Positions 6,998 to 15,180 are shown, counted from the stretch's first letter. The stretch is DNA of 20,707 bases from Bacteroidales bacterium (GCA_017554135.1 JAFZIX010000161.1:1-20707), one strand, 5' to 3'. Notes: generated from the sequence alone by a model not told the origin. Translations and numbers: made by a program.

Positions 6998-7132
6998 ATG
7001 AAAAAGTATTTCATCATCGCAATCGCGGCCCTGGCAGCCAGCGCCGCCTGCACCAAAGTCGAAACCATCGACAACACCCCCGACGTGCCTGTAACTTTCC
7101 AGGCTGCTAACTACACTGGCCAGACTAAGGCG
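6998..7132 (+). repeat. Conserved 5' pilin cassette, copy 1 (start of B)
   Basis: The first 45 codons of B closely match those of C and D at DNA level, from ATGAAAAAGTATTTCATCAT through the lipobox to the QTKA codons, after which the genes diverge. Confidence 0.7.
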
Positions 7133-8275
7133 ACCAATGTCTCTGTTTTCAATGACTTCAAAGAATTCAAATGCCGCGCTTTCCTGCATGCAGAAGGTGT
7201 CGACCTCCTTGGAGCAAGTGATTCTTATGCTGTAAACGGAACCTCTTATCAGGAGTTTTTCGGTTCTACCGGTGAAACCATCAGCCCGTACAATTCTTCA
7301 AATGAAAAGATTACTAATCCCACTGCAAGCACGGATAATGTTCATCATTGGGCTCCTTCACACGAGTACTACTGGCCCAAGTCTGAACACAGCTTTGTGA
7401 ACTTTGTTGGTTGGTATGGCACCGATGGAACTAATGCTATTGATCCTACCATTGCTTATGAGTATGATGGCACTGCGGAAAAGTGGACTGCGACAATGAC
7501 ATGGAACTATTCCAATGCAACCGCAGGTGCAGCAGGTGCAAATATTCTTTATGCCGATATGGCCTGGCGCTATCAAACCAATCCCACCGCTGCTTATGGC
7601 CTTAACGGTCTGTCTTCCGGTTACAACAAGGGCGTTCCCATGCTCTTCCACCATGCTCTTGCCCAGATTAATGTGAAAGCATATGCGGTTGCTGCAACTG
7701 CCGAAACGGGCGAGCCTGCCAATACTGCTCTTACTGCTGGTTCTTCCAATACCGTAACTGACGGAAATGCCACATGGACGATCAAACTTACCAGTGTGAA
7801 GATTACCCCTGTCATTACTTCCGGTACTCTTACTCTTACCAATGCTGACAAAGGATCAAATGGAACAAAGGTATGGAGTGGCGATTGGGCTATTGCAGAT
7901 GGTGCTTCTGCAGGTGATCTTCCTTCTACCGCCATTACAGAAGTTCCCGTTAACCAGGTGGCCAAACCCGATGCAGCTACTACTGACGGAGATGTGATTG
8001 CAAAGACTTGCGTTATCCCTCAGACTATCGGAACCAGTGTTGCTTTGACTTTCAATCTGGACATTACGACAGCTTATACTTCCCCTGCCGTCTCTCATCA
8101 TGAGATTATTCCTGTTACGGTACTGTTAAATACTGATTGTGGCACCACCAGCTGGGCAATGAATACCAAGTATACTTACTTCTTGAAGATTAATCCTTCC
8201 CAGAAGCTTGTTCGCTTCGATCCTGTTCTCCAGGAAGAGTGGATTCCGATTGAAGGTACTGAACAGACTATCTAA
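6998..8275 (+). CDS. Fimbrillin family lipoprotein B (Mfa-like pilin)
   Basis: 425 aa from the ATG at 6998. An in-frame ATG at 6965 overlaps the previous stop and would add 11 residues, but paralogs C, D and E all begin at MKKYF and share an A-rich leader before it. Cys18 lies in lipobox SAAC, followed by TKVETID. The candidate maturation motif GQTKA is at 41-45. Signatures are YYWP (124-127), SFVNFVGWY (132-140), ILYADMAWRY (183-192), VPMLFHHALAQI (213-224) and near the C-terminus KYTYFLKINP then RFDPV. Codons look more often T- or A-ending than in gene A, by eye. It is the largest of the six small pilins because of insertions between residues 65 and 120. Role as major or accessory pilin cannot be decided from sequence. 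Confidence 0.85.
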   Translation: MKKYFIIAIAALAASAACTKVETIDNTPDVPVTFQAANYTGQTKATNVSVFNDFKEFKCRAFLHAEGVDLLGASDSYAVNGTSYQEFFGSTGETISPYNSSNEKITNPTASTDNVHHWAPSHEYYWPKSEHSFVNFVGWYGTDGTNAIDPTIAYEYDGTAEKWTATMTWNYSNATAGAAGANILYADMAWRYQTNPTAAYGLNGLSSGYNKGVPMLFHHALAQINVKAYAVAATAETGEPANTALTAGSSNTVTDGNATWTIKLTSVKITPVITSGTLTLTNADKGSNGTKVWSGDWAIADGASAGDLPSTAITEVPVNQVAKPDAATTDGDVIAKTCVIPQTIGTSVALTFNLDITTAYTSPAVSHHEIIPVTVLLNTDCGTTSWAMNTKYTYFLKINPSQKLVRFDPVLQEEWIPIEGTEQTI

Positions 8276-8285
8276 TACCCTATGG

Positions 8286-8311
8286 CCCGGGGCGGCTGAC
8301 CCCGCCCAGGG
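8286..8311 (+). repeat. Intergenic pilin hairpin, copy 1
   Basis: CCCGGGGCGG (8286-8295), loop CTGACC, CCGCCCAGGG (8302-8311): 9 pairs plus one G/A mismatch. It begins 11 nt after the stop of B. It shares the loop core with three other copies (9633-9660, 10979-11006, 13516-13543), whose stems keep pairing despite different bases. No T-run follows, so it is not a standard terminator. Confidence 0.75.
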
Positions 8312-8331
8312 TTACAAAAACAAAATGTAAC
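8311..8331 (+). other. Second small hairpin in the B-C gap
   Basis: GTTACA (8311-8316), A-rich 9-nt loop, TGTAAC (8326-8331) form a 6-bp stem directly after hairpin copy 1. It shares G8311 with that stem, so the two compete for one base. This element is not present in the other gaps. Confidence 0.35.
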
Positions 8332-8363
8332 GAAAAGTAAAATTAAAACAAACACAAAACATT

Positions 8364-8498
8364 ATGAAAAAGTATTTCATCATCGCAGTTGCGGCTCTGG
8401 TAGCCGGCGCCGCCTGCTCCAAGGTCGAGACCGTTGACAATCGTCCCGACAAGAAGATCTCTTTCGAGGTCGCCAACTACTCCGGCCAGACCAAGGCC
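8364..8498 (+). repeat. Conserved 5' pilin cassette, copy 2 (start of C)
   Basis: This 135-bp start of C differs from the matching start of D at about 19 positions by my count, only 4 of them in the first 60 nt, whereas the rest of the two genes is strongly diverged. Confidence 0.7.
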
Positions 8499-9623
8499 GC
8501 CGGAGACACTATTTCAGTTCTTGCTGAAACTAGTCGTTTCTCTTCTAAGGCTTGGCTCCACGCCAATGATGCCGCCACCGGTACCGATTTCTTTGGAACG
8601 GCTACTAACAAGTACACCGAGGACGTTAACTACAATGGCAGCAATGCATGGGAACCTACTCTCGAGTACTTCTGGCCCAAAGGCGCCGGTAGCTATGTGA
8701 ACTTTGTTTCCTGGTATACTAAGAACCAGAAAGCACAGTTGGATTCTGCCGCTGTTACCGAAACCCTTATGGAATGGGGAACCGGCGCAAATCCTGTTAC
8801 CATCGTGACCGACGACAACATTCTCTTTGCTGATGAAGCCTGGCGCTACACCGACAACGCAGAGACCTACAAGTTCAACGGTGTAACCAAGGGTGTCCCC
8901 ACTCTCTTCCACCACGCTCTCGCAAAACTTGCCTTCAACGTTCGTCTCAGCACGATTACTACCAGTACTAAGTCCGTCTGGGATGTCGACATCGATACTG
9001 TGGAACTCAAGGTTGGAAATAATGGTTACCTGACTCTTTCAAATGAAGATCCTGTTTCCAATACTACCCGCGCTTGGAAGGTTGGCGCAGATTATTCTAC
9101 AGGTTTGGCTGCTACTTCTGAAAACATCGGTTGGGTACGTCCTACCACCCCCACTCTTGAAACCATCGTTGAGGATGGTCGTGGCTCTGAAACTGAAGAA
9201 TTTATTGCTGTCCAGTTCTCTGATTTCAAACCCACTACCCTTACTTCCGGCCATGCCGTAAGTGGTGAGTTCCAGGTCCTCCTCCCCGAGCGTACTGTTA
9301 TGCCTCAGGTGATTGACGGCGGTGTCGTGACCTTCAAGATGACCTTCTATATCAGGGTCTTCCATGCTGATAGCAATGGCGATAAGGCTGAATTCGATGG
9401 CGTTGACGGCATAGACGATAACGATGCCTTCAGCACCGAACTCATCACTATTGAAAAGAATCTCCATGATCTCGTAGGAGCAATTGACAATTGGAAGATG
9501 AACACCAAGTACACCTACAATATCACCATCGATCCCGTCGGAAAGACAGTCCTCTTCGATCCTGCAGTTGTTAAATGGGCTACTACAGAAGAAGAACAGG
9601 AAATCTACAACGCAGCAAACTAA
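8364..9623 (+). CDS. Fimbrillin family lipoprotein C (Mfa-like pilin)
   Basis: 419 aa. Cys18 lies in lipobox GAAC, followed by SKVETVDN. The candidate maturation motif GQTKA is at 41-45. Signatures are DFFG (75-78), YFWP (102-105), SYVNFVSWY (110-118), NILFADEAWRY (152-162), VPTLFHHALAKL (178-189) and the C-terminal KYTYNITIDPVGKTVLFDPA strand pair. These mark the Mfa-like fimbrillin fold (two beta-sandwich domains in known structures). The start follows an A/C-rich leader ending ACAAAACATT, shared with D and partly with E, with no Shine-Dalgarno sequence. C is the closest paralog of D in its first 45 codons and of A and B in the FHHAL region. Which pilin forms the shaft is not visible from sequence. 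Confidence 0.87.
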   Translation: MKKYFIIAVAALVAGAACSKVETVDNRPDKKISFEVANYSGQTKAAGDTISVLAETSRFSSKAWLHANDAATGTDFFGTATNKYTEDVNYNGSNAWEPTLEYFWPKGAGSYVNFVSWYTKNQKAQLDSAAVTETLMEWGTGANPVTIVTDDNILFADEAWRYTDNAETYKFNGVTKGVPTLFHHALAKLAFNVRLSTITTSTKSVWDVDIDTVELKVGNNGYLTLSNEDPVSNTTRAWKVGADYSTGLAATSENIGWVRPTTPTLETIVEDGRGSETEEFIAVQFSDFKPTTLTSGHAVSGEFQVLLPERTVMPQVIDGGVVTFKMTFYIRVFHADSNGDKAEFDGVDGIDDNDAFSTELITIEKNLHDLVGAIDNWKMNTKYTYNITIDPVGKTVLFDPAVVKWATTEEEQEIYNAAN

Positions 9624-9632
9624 TACCTCTTA

Positions 9633-9660
9633 CCTCGGGTCGGTTGACCCTGGCCCGGGG
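9633..9660 (+). repeat. Intergenic pilin hairpin, copy 2
   Basis: CCTCGGGTC (9633-9641), 10-nt loop GGTTGACCCT, GGCCCGGGG (9652-9660): nine pairs including two T-G wobbles, extendable by two pairs into the loop. It begins 10 nt after the stop of C. Compared with copy 3, the stem base T9640 keeps pairing by wobble where copy 3 has C. Confidence 0.8.
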
Positions 9661-9710
9661 TGCCAGATTAATTGAAAATGAAAATTATTACAAACACAAA
9701 ACAAAACATT

Positions 9711-9845
9711 ATGAAAAAGTATTTCATCATCGCAGTTGCGGCCCTGGCAGCCAGCGCCGCCTGCTCCAAAGTCGAGACCGTGGACACCACCCCCGACAAG
9801 AAGATTGCCTTTGAGGTAGCCAACTACACTGCCCAGACCAAGGCT
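9711..9845 (+). repeat. Conserved 5' pilin cassette, copy 3 (start of D)
   Basis: This is the same 45-codon cassette as in B and C. Together with the upstream A/C-rich leader and hairpin it makes a repeated block of about 210 bp that could support recombination between pilin genes. Confidence 0.7.
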
Positions 9846-10967
9846 GATACCCTTTCTCTCACCAATGCAGAGGATGGAATCTATCAGTTCCACACCTTCG
9901 CATATCAGTTCCCTACAATCGGCAACCCCCGCGAGTTCATGAACGATGACATCTTCGCATGGCAGGATGCCGCTCAAACTAACAAGCTCACCTCTGGCTC
10001 CTCTCCTGTGAAAGTCTGGGCTACTGAAATGGACTACTACTGGCCCAAGACCGGTTACATTAACTTCTACTCCTATGCCGGCACTCACACTCCTGCCGAG
10101 ACAGTGAATGACACCGCCGACTGGAAGACTGTTACCTTCACCTACACCGATGCCGTTATCGATTCAACTTCCAACATCCTTGTTGCTGATGCAGCTCTCC
10201 ACCAGGGTCGCGCCAACTCTGCTGCCAATGCTTTCGATGTGGATAACGATGGCAACGGTGCTGATGTTACCGCAGGCGTGCCCACCCTCTTCCACCACCA
10301 GCTTGCCAAGATCATCTTCGATGTTGAGGCTCGCACCACCGAGGCCAAGAAGAGCGCCAACACTGTTTGGAAGGTTCAGGTTCTTGGTACTCATACATAT
10401 AACGATGGTACAGGTGATGTCACTATTAAGTCTAACATCTTCCCCATCAACAAGGGCACACTTGCTTTGAGCAACACCGATGATGCCACTGGCGCTTCCA
10501 CCAAGGCTTGGATCCGTACCAACGAGGACACCACAAACATCAGCGGCTGGGTACCTACCACTGAAAAGGAGACAATTCAGTTCTACACTTCCGACACTCT
10601 CACCATTGCCGTTAACACTACCGGCAACGGCGTTCGTGATACTGTCCTTGCAGCCCGTTCCGTGATGCCTCAGCTCACCAACGGCGTGAAGTTCACTCTC
10701 GTTTACATGGTCCAGGCCCTCCACGGCTCCACCGTTTATCTTGAGGAAATCCGCACCGTAGGTATCGATGCTGACAAGGTCCTTTCCGACCTTGCAGGCA
10801 CCGTCACTTCATGGGGCGCAAACAAGAAGATCACCTATCACATCATCATCGACCCGGTGTCCGAGAAGGTCACCTTCGATCCCGCTGTTGAGGATTACGA
10901 TTCTATCGATGCCGATGGCAATCAGGATATCATCAACATCAACGAGAACGGTATTGTCAATCCGTAA
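9711..10967 (+). CDS. Fimbrillin family lipoprotein D (Mfa-like pilin)
   Basis: 418 aa from the ATG at 9711. Upstream in-frame starts would put hydrophilic residues before the signal peptide and break agreement with paralogs. Cys18 lies in lipobox SAAC, followed by SKVETVDT. The candidate maturation motif AQTKA is at 41-45. Signatures are YYWP (109-112), GYINFYSYAG (115-124), NILVADAALHQ (155-165), VPTLFHHQLAKI (190-201) and a C-terminal ITYHIIIDPVSEKVTFDPAV strand pair. Its first 45 codons are nearly those of C, yet the mature part departs: the VNFVSWY motif becomes INFYSYA, nearer to E and F. It may therefore be a mosaic or an intermediate. It is preceded by hairpin copy 2 and followed by copy 3. 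Confidence 0.87.
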   Translation: MKKYFIIAVAALAASAACSKVETVDTTPDKKIAFEVANYTAQTKADTLSLTNAEDGIYQFHTFAYQFPTIGNPREFMNDDIFAWQDAAQTNKLTSGSSPVKVWATEMDYYWPKTGYINFYSYAGTHTPAETVNDTADWKTVTFTYTDAVIDSTSNILVADAALHQGRANSAANAFDVDNDGNGADVTAGVPTLFHHQLAKIIFDVEARTTEAKKSANTVWKVQVLGTHTYNDGTGDVTIKSNIFPINKGTLALSNTDDATGASTKAWIRTNEDTTNISGWVPTTEKETIQFYTSDTLTIAVNTTGNGVRDTVLAARSVMPQLTNGVKFTLVYMVQALHGSTVYLEEIRTVGIDADKVLSDLAGTVTSWGANKKITYHIIIDPVSEKVTFDPAVEDYDSIDADGNQDIININENGIVNP

Positions 10968-10978
10968 TTGACCCTTTG

Positions 10979-11006
10979 CCTCGGGCCGGCCGACCCTGGC
11001 CCGGGG
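10979..11006 (+). repeat. Intergenic pilin hairpin, copy 3
   Basis: CCTCGGGCC (10979-10987), 10-nt loop GGCCGACCCT, GGCCCGGGG (10998-11006): nine pairs with one T-G wobble. It begins 12 nt after the stop of D and 29 nt before the start of E. Confidence 0.8.
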
Positions 11007-11034
11007 TCCGAAAATGAAAACACACAAAACCGTT

Positions 11035-12282
11035 ATGAAAAAGTATTTCATTCTTGCAGTTGCCGCCATCGCCGTGATGGCCGCCTGCGCAAAGGTCGAG
11101 CATTTTGATGCTCCTGCCCCCGGAGATTCGCTTATCAGTTTCTCCGTGGTGAATCACCGGGCTCAGACCAAGAGCCACCCCCTGCCCTACACCGGGTCGG
11201 CTTATCCCACCGATGTTCCTTTCGGAACTTATTGCTGGTGGACAGAAGACGACTGGACCGGTGCCGCTTCCGACACTACCTTCGTTTTCATGAACAACGA
11301 AAAAGTTTCCTACTCCGGAACCCAGTGGGTGCCTTCCAGCACTTATTACTGGACCAAGAGCGGCAAACTCACGTTTGCCTCTTATTCGCCGTTCGCCGAT
11401 GCCGATTCTACCCTTATCACCATGCGTGCCGTGCCTGATACTCTCGGCCGCGACAGCCTGCGCCGTTTCGATTATGAGAATTACGGATATTCCGAAGTTC
11501 CGAAGTATGATTTCGCGAAGGGCTTTACTTATAAGGATTACAGGGTAGTGCCCAATGCAGATGTGGATCTGATGTATGCCGACCTTGCAGCGAACTGCAC
11601 CCAGAAGACCAATGCCAATGGTGACAAGGTGCAAGACGAGAATGGTTCCTCTTATTCCGGCGTGCCCACTATCTTCAATCACGCTCTCTGCCGCGTCGGA
11701 TTCGCATTCCGCGCCATCGGCAGCATGAATCCTAACGTGGACAGCATCAGGGTTGTCATCAACAGTGTTGACATCAAGAATATAGAGACAAGGGGAGATT
11801 TCATACAGAATCCCACCACCGGCAGCAGATGGGAAACCGACCATGATCATCTGCTTAAAAACTACAATTTCCCTGTAACTATCGATACCCTGGTTCTCAT
11901 CAAGGACACTCCCGACAGCCTTGCTTCGAAAAAGAATTATGCGGAACTCGACCGTAAGGTGATAGTCCTTCCCCAGGCGCATCTGAACAGCAACGATGGT
12001 CTTGCAGTTACCACTGACCAGTTGCTTACTATTTCATACACGGTTCTCCTGCACTACACCAGTGCACCTGACAATCCCGACGGATCCCTCAAGTGGGCGA
12101 CAGAGACCCTTACTTCTGTGTTGCGCCTGAAGAACTGCGGTATCCCTACATGGAGAGACAATCAGAATATAATATATAGGATATCCATCAACCCTTATTC
12201 CTCCGAACCCGTCACATTCGATCCTGCGGTCGCCGGATGGGAGGATGTGGATTCCCTCGTTACTATCTATGCAAATAACTAA
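11035..12282 (+). CDS. Fimbrillin family lipoprotein E (Mfa-like pilin)
   Basis: 415 aa from the ATG at 11035 (MKKYF, as in paralogs); an ATG at 11014 is less likely. Cys18 lies in lipobox MAAC, followed by AKVEHFD. The candidate maturation motif AQTKS is at 43-47. Signatures are FGTYCWW (63-69), GTQWVP (95-100), YYWTK (104-108), LTFASYSPF (112-120), DLMYAD (178-183), VPTIFNHALCRV (210-221) and a C-terminal IIYRISINP strand followed by VTFDPAVAGW. With F it shares FGTY.W, GTQW and D-(L/I)-MYAD, forming a second pilin subgroup distinct from A-C. The gene is preceded by hairpin copy 3 but has none after it. A shaft versus accessory role is not decidable. Confidence 0.86.
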   Translation: MKKYFILAVAAIAVMAACAKVEHFDAPAPGDSLISFSVVNHRAQTKSHPLPYTGSAYPTDVPFGTYCWWTEDDWTGAASDTTFVFMNNEKVSYSGTQWVPSSTYYWTKSGKLTFASYSPFADADSTLITMRAVPDTLGRDSLRRFDYENYGYSEVPKYDFAKGFTYKDYRVVPNADVDLMYADLAANCTQKTNANGDKVQDENGSSYSGVPTIFNHALCRVGFAFRAIGSMNPNVDSIRVVINSVDIKNIETRGDFIQNPTTGSRWETDHDHLLKNYNFPVTIDTLVLIKDTPDSLASKKNYAELDRKVIVLPQAHLNSNDGLAVTTDQLLTISYTVLLHYTSAPDNPDGSLKWATETLTSVLRLKNCGIPTWRDNQNIIYRISINPYSSEPVTFDPAVAGWEDVDSLVTIYANN

Positions 12283-12314
12283 TTATTAACTATATTTAAC
12301 CATTTTATCACATC

Positions 12315-13478
12315 ATGAAAAAATTTGTTGTTTTTTCCGTCGTAGCGCTTGCAGCGCTTGCGTCCTGCACCAAGGTTGAGGTTAACAATAACCTTGAGCA
12401 GAAAGCTATCTCCTTCCAGACCGCCAACTACACCACCAAGGTCACTGGAAGTGAATTCCCTAACACCGAGACCTTCGGTACTTATGCCTGGACCGCCGGA
12501 ACCACCGGTGAGTACTTCATCGAGAACAAGGAAGTTGCCTTCGACGGCACCCAGTGGACCACTGCAACTCCTTACTACTGGCCTAAGAACCAGACCGTTG
12601 ACTTCTTCAGCTACTATCCTTACAACGCCACCGGCGCAGTTCCTGTAGTCAGCAAGGATTCGATCAAGTACAACGCCGTGAACTTTACCAACACCCAACT
12701 TGACATCATGTATGCCGACAAGGCCGTCGGTTATACCGACAACGCCAATCAGGTTGAGGATGGTGTGAACGCATACGAAGGTGTGCCTACCTTCTTCCGT
12801 CACGCTGGTTGCAAAGTCAAGGTCAATGTTATCCTCGGCGAGAACGAGAAGACCGAAGGCGACGGCACTATCACCAAGTGGGATGTCACCCTCAAGAGCG
12901 TCATGCTCTCCGGTATCTATGTGCAGGGCGACTGCAAGTTGACCCTTTCTTCCACCGACAATGGCATCATTCCCTGGACCAAGCCCGTTGTTACTGTTTC
13001 CGATACCTCCATCGTTGCCGCTCCCGTCGATGTCAATGTCTGGGCAGCTGATACTTCTCTCGTCAACGACGTCAACAACACTCTCTACACCGATGTGCAG
13101 GAGCGCATTCTCGTGAAGAACCAGGGCCAGACCGTTATCGGCACCAGCATCGGCAACGACCAGTACGATGGCGTTTACATGCTCCCTCAGGTGCTTGTTC
13201 CCGGCCAGCAGAAGATTACTCTTACCTGCAAGGTTACCACCTATCGCAAGGCTCCCAACGCAACTGACTTCGTCCAGACTCTCGTTCAGGACAACGTGGT
13301 GGTGTCTGCAAACCTCCTCATCAAGGATGTGAACAACGCCATTTATGCATGGCAGATGAACCAGAACATCGTCTACAACATCACCATCGGCCCTGCCGGC
13401 AAGCAGATTACCTTCGATCCCGCAGTTGATGCATGGGAGAACAAGACTGTTGCCACCAACATCGAGCTCGAGATCTAG
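12315..13478 (+). CDS. Fimbrillin family lipoprotein F (Mfa-like pilin)
   Basis: 387 aa, the shortest after A. Cys18 lies in lipobox LASC, followed by TKVEVNN. The motif near the maturation point is altered (YTTKVT, 39-44), keeping Lys but not the following Ala. Signatures are FGTYAWT (54-60), GTQW (78-81), YYWPKNQTVDFFSYYPY (87-103), DIMYADKA (130-137), VPTFFRHAGCKV (157-168) and a C-terminal IVYNITIGPAGKQITFDPAV strand pair. The FHHAL motif of A-C is replaced by FRHAG. It belongs with E. Its leader (12283-12314) is AT-rich, lacks the hairpin and carries no full promoter match. Codons look strongly biased to C-ending forms such as AAC, ACC and AAG, which may signal high expression. Confidence 0.86.
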   Translation: MKKFVVFSVVALAALASCTKVEVNNNLEQKAISFQTANYTTKVTGSEFPNTETFGTYAWTAGTTGEYFIENKEVAFDGTQWTTATPYYWPKNQTVDFFSYYPYNATGAVPVVSKDSIKYNAVNFTNTQLDIMYADKAVGYTDNANQVEDGVNAYEGVPTFFRHAGCKVKVNVILGENEKTEGDGTITKWDVTLKSVMLSGIYVQGDCKLTLSSTDNGIIPWTKPVVTVSDTSIVAAPVDVNVWAADTSLVNDVNNTLYTDVQERILVKNQGQTVIGTSIGNDQYDGVYMLPQVLVPGQQKITLTCKVTTYRKAPNATDFVQTLVQDNVVVSANLLIKDVNNAIYAWQMNQNIVYNITIGPAGKQITFDPAVDAWENKTVATNIELEI

Positions 13479-13515
13479 GTTTGTGTTTTGTGTTTAAAAC
13501 CAGATGAAATACTTG

Positions 13516-13543
13516 GCCGGGGGCGGCTGACCCCGCTTCCGGC
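13516..13543 (+). repeat. Intergenic pilin hairpin, copy 4
   Basis: GCCGGGGGC (13516-13524), 10-nt loop GGCTGACCCC, GCTTCCGGC (13535-13543): nine pairs, two of them G-T. The outer stem sequence differs from copies 1-3 on both strands yet still pairs, while the loop is the same as in copy 1. It sits 37 nt after the stop of F and 19 nt before the start of G. Confidence 0.8.
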
Positions 13544-13562
13544 TCCCAGAAAAACAAAAAGA

Positions 13563-15167
13563 ATGAACAAAATGGGCAACATAGTCAGAATCCCGGGAAT
13601 CTTCCTGCTGGCTGCATGCATCTTCTCTTGCGAAAAAGCGCCAAGAGCGGATATGGTGCACGCCGATGAGGAGATTATCCTGGATGCCGCTCCGGGAGCA
13701 AGCGGCACAAAGGGGTTCCTGAATACAGCCGCCCTGGCTGTGGACGGAACCCAGTTCCAGACTTATGATTATCTTTCGGGATATAATGGAACACTCTCCG
13801 GCCATACCAATGGGGAGGAGTTCATGTATTTCGGCAATACTCTGACCTACAAGGGTGACGCTACTCCCTGGCAATGGTTGTTCGGCAATGTCGCCGCGCC
13901 CACTTCTTACCGCTGGACACGCACCGGCACGCATCATTTCTTCGGCTGGCTCCTTGCCGATGGGAATGACGCAACCAATCTGAACACTAGTTCGTATTTC
14001 TCCACGTATACTGTTGGCGAGAAGACAGTCACTCTCGCGAAGAGCATGACTGTTGATACTCCTCAGTACGACTTCCTTTATTCCGACGTGGTGCCTGTGA
14101 ATGTCATCAGCGACGGAATTCCTTCCAAGGTGGATCTCCCGATGAAGCACCTGTTCGGGGCACTTGGAATAACCATCACCAACACCTCAAAACTGGATGT
14201 GGTAGTGTCTGGAGTTCGGTTGAAGAACTTCCCTTCAAATGGATCTGCCACGCTTGAGTATGATATGACCGATGGGGTTACGGTATCTCATTTGGATCCC
14301 ATATCTGCCGGCACATATACCTTCTGGCCTAATAAGATCAACAGTCCATTTACGCTTTACAATGTCAACCACGCCACATTGGCAGGTAAGAAATATGACT
14401 GCTTCACAGGTACCGAACTCACAGGGGACGCAGCCCCGGAATTTCGGATGATCTGGCCCATGAGTTTTAATGCGATTGAGCCGATCAAGACGGGTAATGA
14501 TGAAGACGGCAACCCGATATATTCTGATTCTTCTCCGATGATCGAGGTGGAGTGCAAGGTTGGAACGGGCAGCAAAAGTTGGGTTTCTTTCCGTTTCCCT
14601 CACATTGAAGGGGCTACCGATGCCATCGCCGCCGGGAAAAAGACACTTATTAACTTGAGTTTTGCAGACAAGCAGGCCGTTTTGAGTTACGATATCCTGC
14701 CCTGGCAGTATAAGGAGTACCCCATGGCTTTCGAAGACGATGCTATCTCCTCCACCCAGCTCAAGTTTACGGAGAATACGTTTGTTTCCTTGCCGAAAGT
14801 GACGGATGCCAACGGCAAGCATGATGTGATTCAACTTACCCAGTCTTCCACGGAGGGTGCTTACGTAGCCAAGGGAACCTTCAAGATTTATACTCCCGTG
14901 AACGGGCAGTTGATCGTAACTCTCGGCGGTAATGGAGAAGATTTCGAAGTCTCTCTTGACAGTGGCACCGAGTCCACCGGGGGCAACACCAGCATAGCCA
15001 TCGACCCTCACCGCGATGGCGGGCTGATAACTTTGCGTATCCACCCGAGGGGCACTCCAAGGAGCGGCAGTAAGTGCTATCTGCATTTCACTGTGCTTAA
15101 CCGCGGTCGCGAAGCCGATGCCGACACGGAAATCAACAGGGACAACTACATGATTGTTATACCTTAA
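13563..15167 (+). CDS. Fimbrillin-like lipoprotein G (larger accessory pilus subunit)
   Basis: 534 aa from the ATG at 13563. An open frame extends 25 codons upstream through hairpin copy 4, but those residues are hydrophilic and not signal-like. An ATG at 13572 is an alternative. Lipobox IFSC gives Cys23. A maturation-like SGTKG follows (48-52). The body has YRWTRTGTHHFFGWL (116-130), YDFLYSDVV (169-177) and DLPMKHLFGALGITITNTS (191-209), the Mfa-like equivalent of YYWP..., DILYAD and FHHAL in genes A-F. The protein then extends by about 200 residues and ends NRDNYMIVIP, an ending seen in Bacteroidales surface lipoproteins. Larger size and position after the small pilins suggest an accessory or tip-proximal subunit; this is inferred. 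Confidence 0.8.
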   Translation: MNKMGNIVRIPGIFLLAACIFSCEKAPRADMVHADEEIILDAAPGASGTKGFLNTAALAVDGTQFQTYDYLSGYNGTLSGHTNGEEFMYFGNTLTYKGDATPWQWLFGNVAAPTSYRWTRTGTHHFFGWLLADGNDATNLNTSSYFSTYTVGEKTVTLAKSMTVDTPQYDFLYSDVVPVNVISDGIPSKVDLPMKHLFGALGITITNTSKLDVVVSGVRLKNFPSNGSATLEYDMTDGVTVSHLDPISAGTYTFWPNKINSPFTLYNVNHATLAGKKYDCFTGTELTGDAAPEFRMIWPMSFNAIEPIKTGNDEDGNPIYSDSSPMIEVECKVGTGSKSWVSFRFPHIEGATDAIAAGKKTLINLSFADKQAVLSYDILPWQYKEYPMAFEDDAISSTQLKFTENTFVSLPKVTDANGKHDVIQLTQSSTEGAYVAKGTFKIYTPVNGQLIVTLGGNGEDFEVSLDSGTESTGGNTSIAIDPHRDGGLITLRIHPRGTPRSGSKCYLHFTVLNRGREADADTEINRDNYMIVIP

Positions 15168-15180
15168 ACAGAGAACAGAG

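Noticed and set aside
10957..11982. Long antisense frame over fimbrillin E (341 codons)
   Set aside because: It mirrors the coding strand of E. The sense frame has a lipobox, pilin motifs and paralogs; the antisense protein matches nothing I recognise.
13476..13483. TAGGTTTG resembling a -7 promoter box upstream of G
   Set aside because: There is no TTTG at the required 19-21 nt upstream spacing, and it overlaps the stop region of F.
13488..13562. Upstream extension of G through the hairpin
   Set aside because: The added 25 residues are hydrophilic and would bury the signal peptide. The ATG at 13563 gives a normal lipoprotein signal.
8276..13562. Pilin-gap hairpins as ordinary terminators or a CRISPR-like array
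   Set aside because: No T-run follows any copy, spacing is gene-length rather than spacer-length, and the flanking genes remain co-directional.
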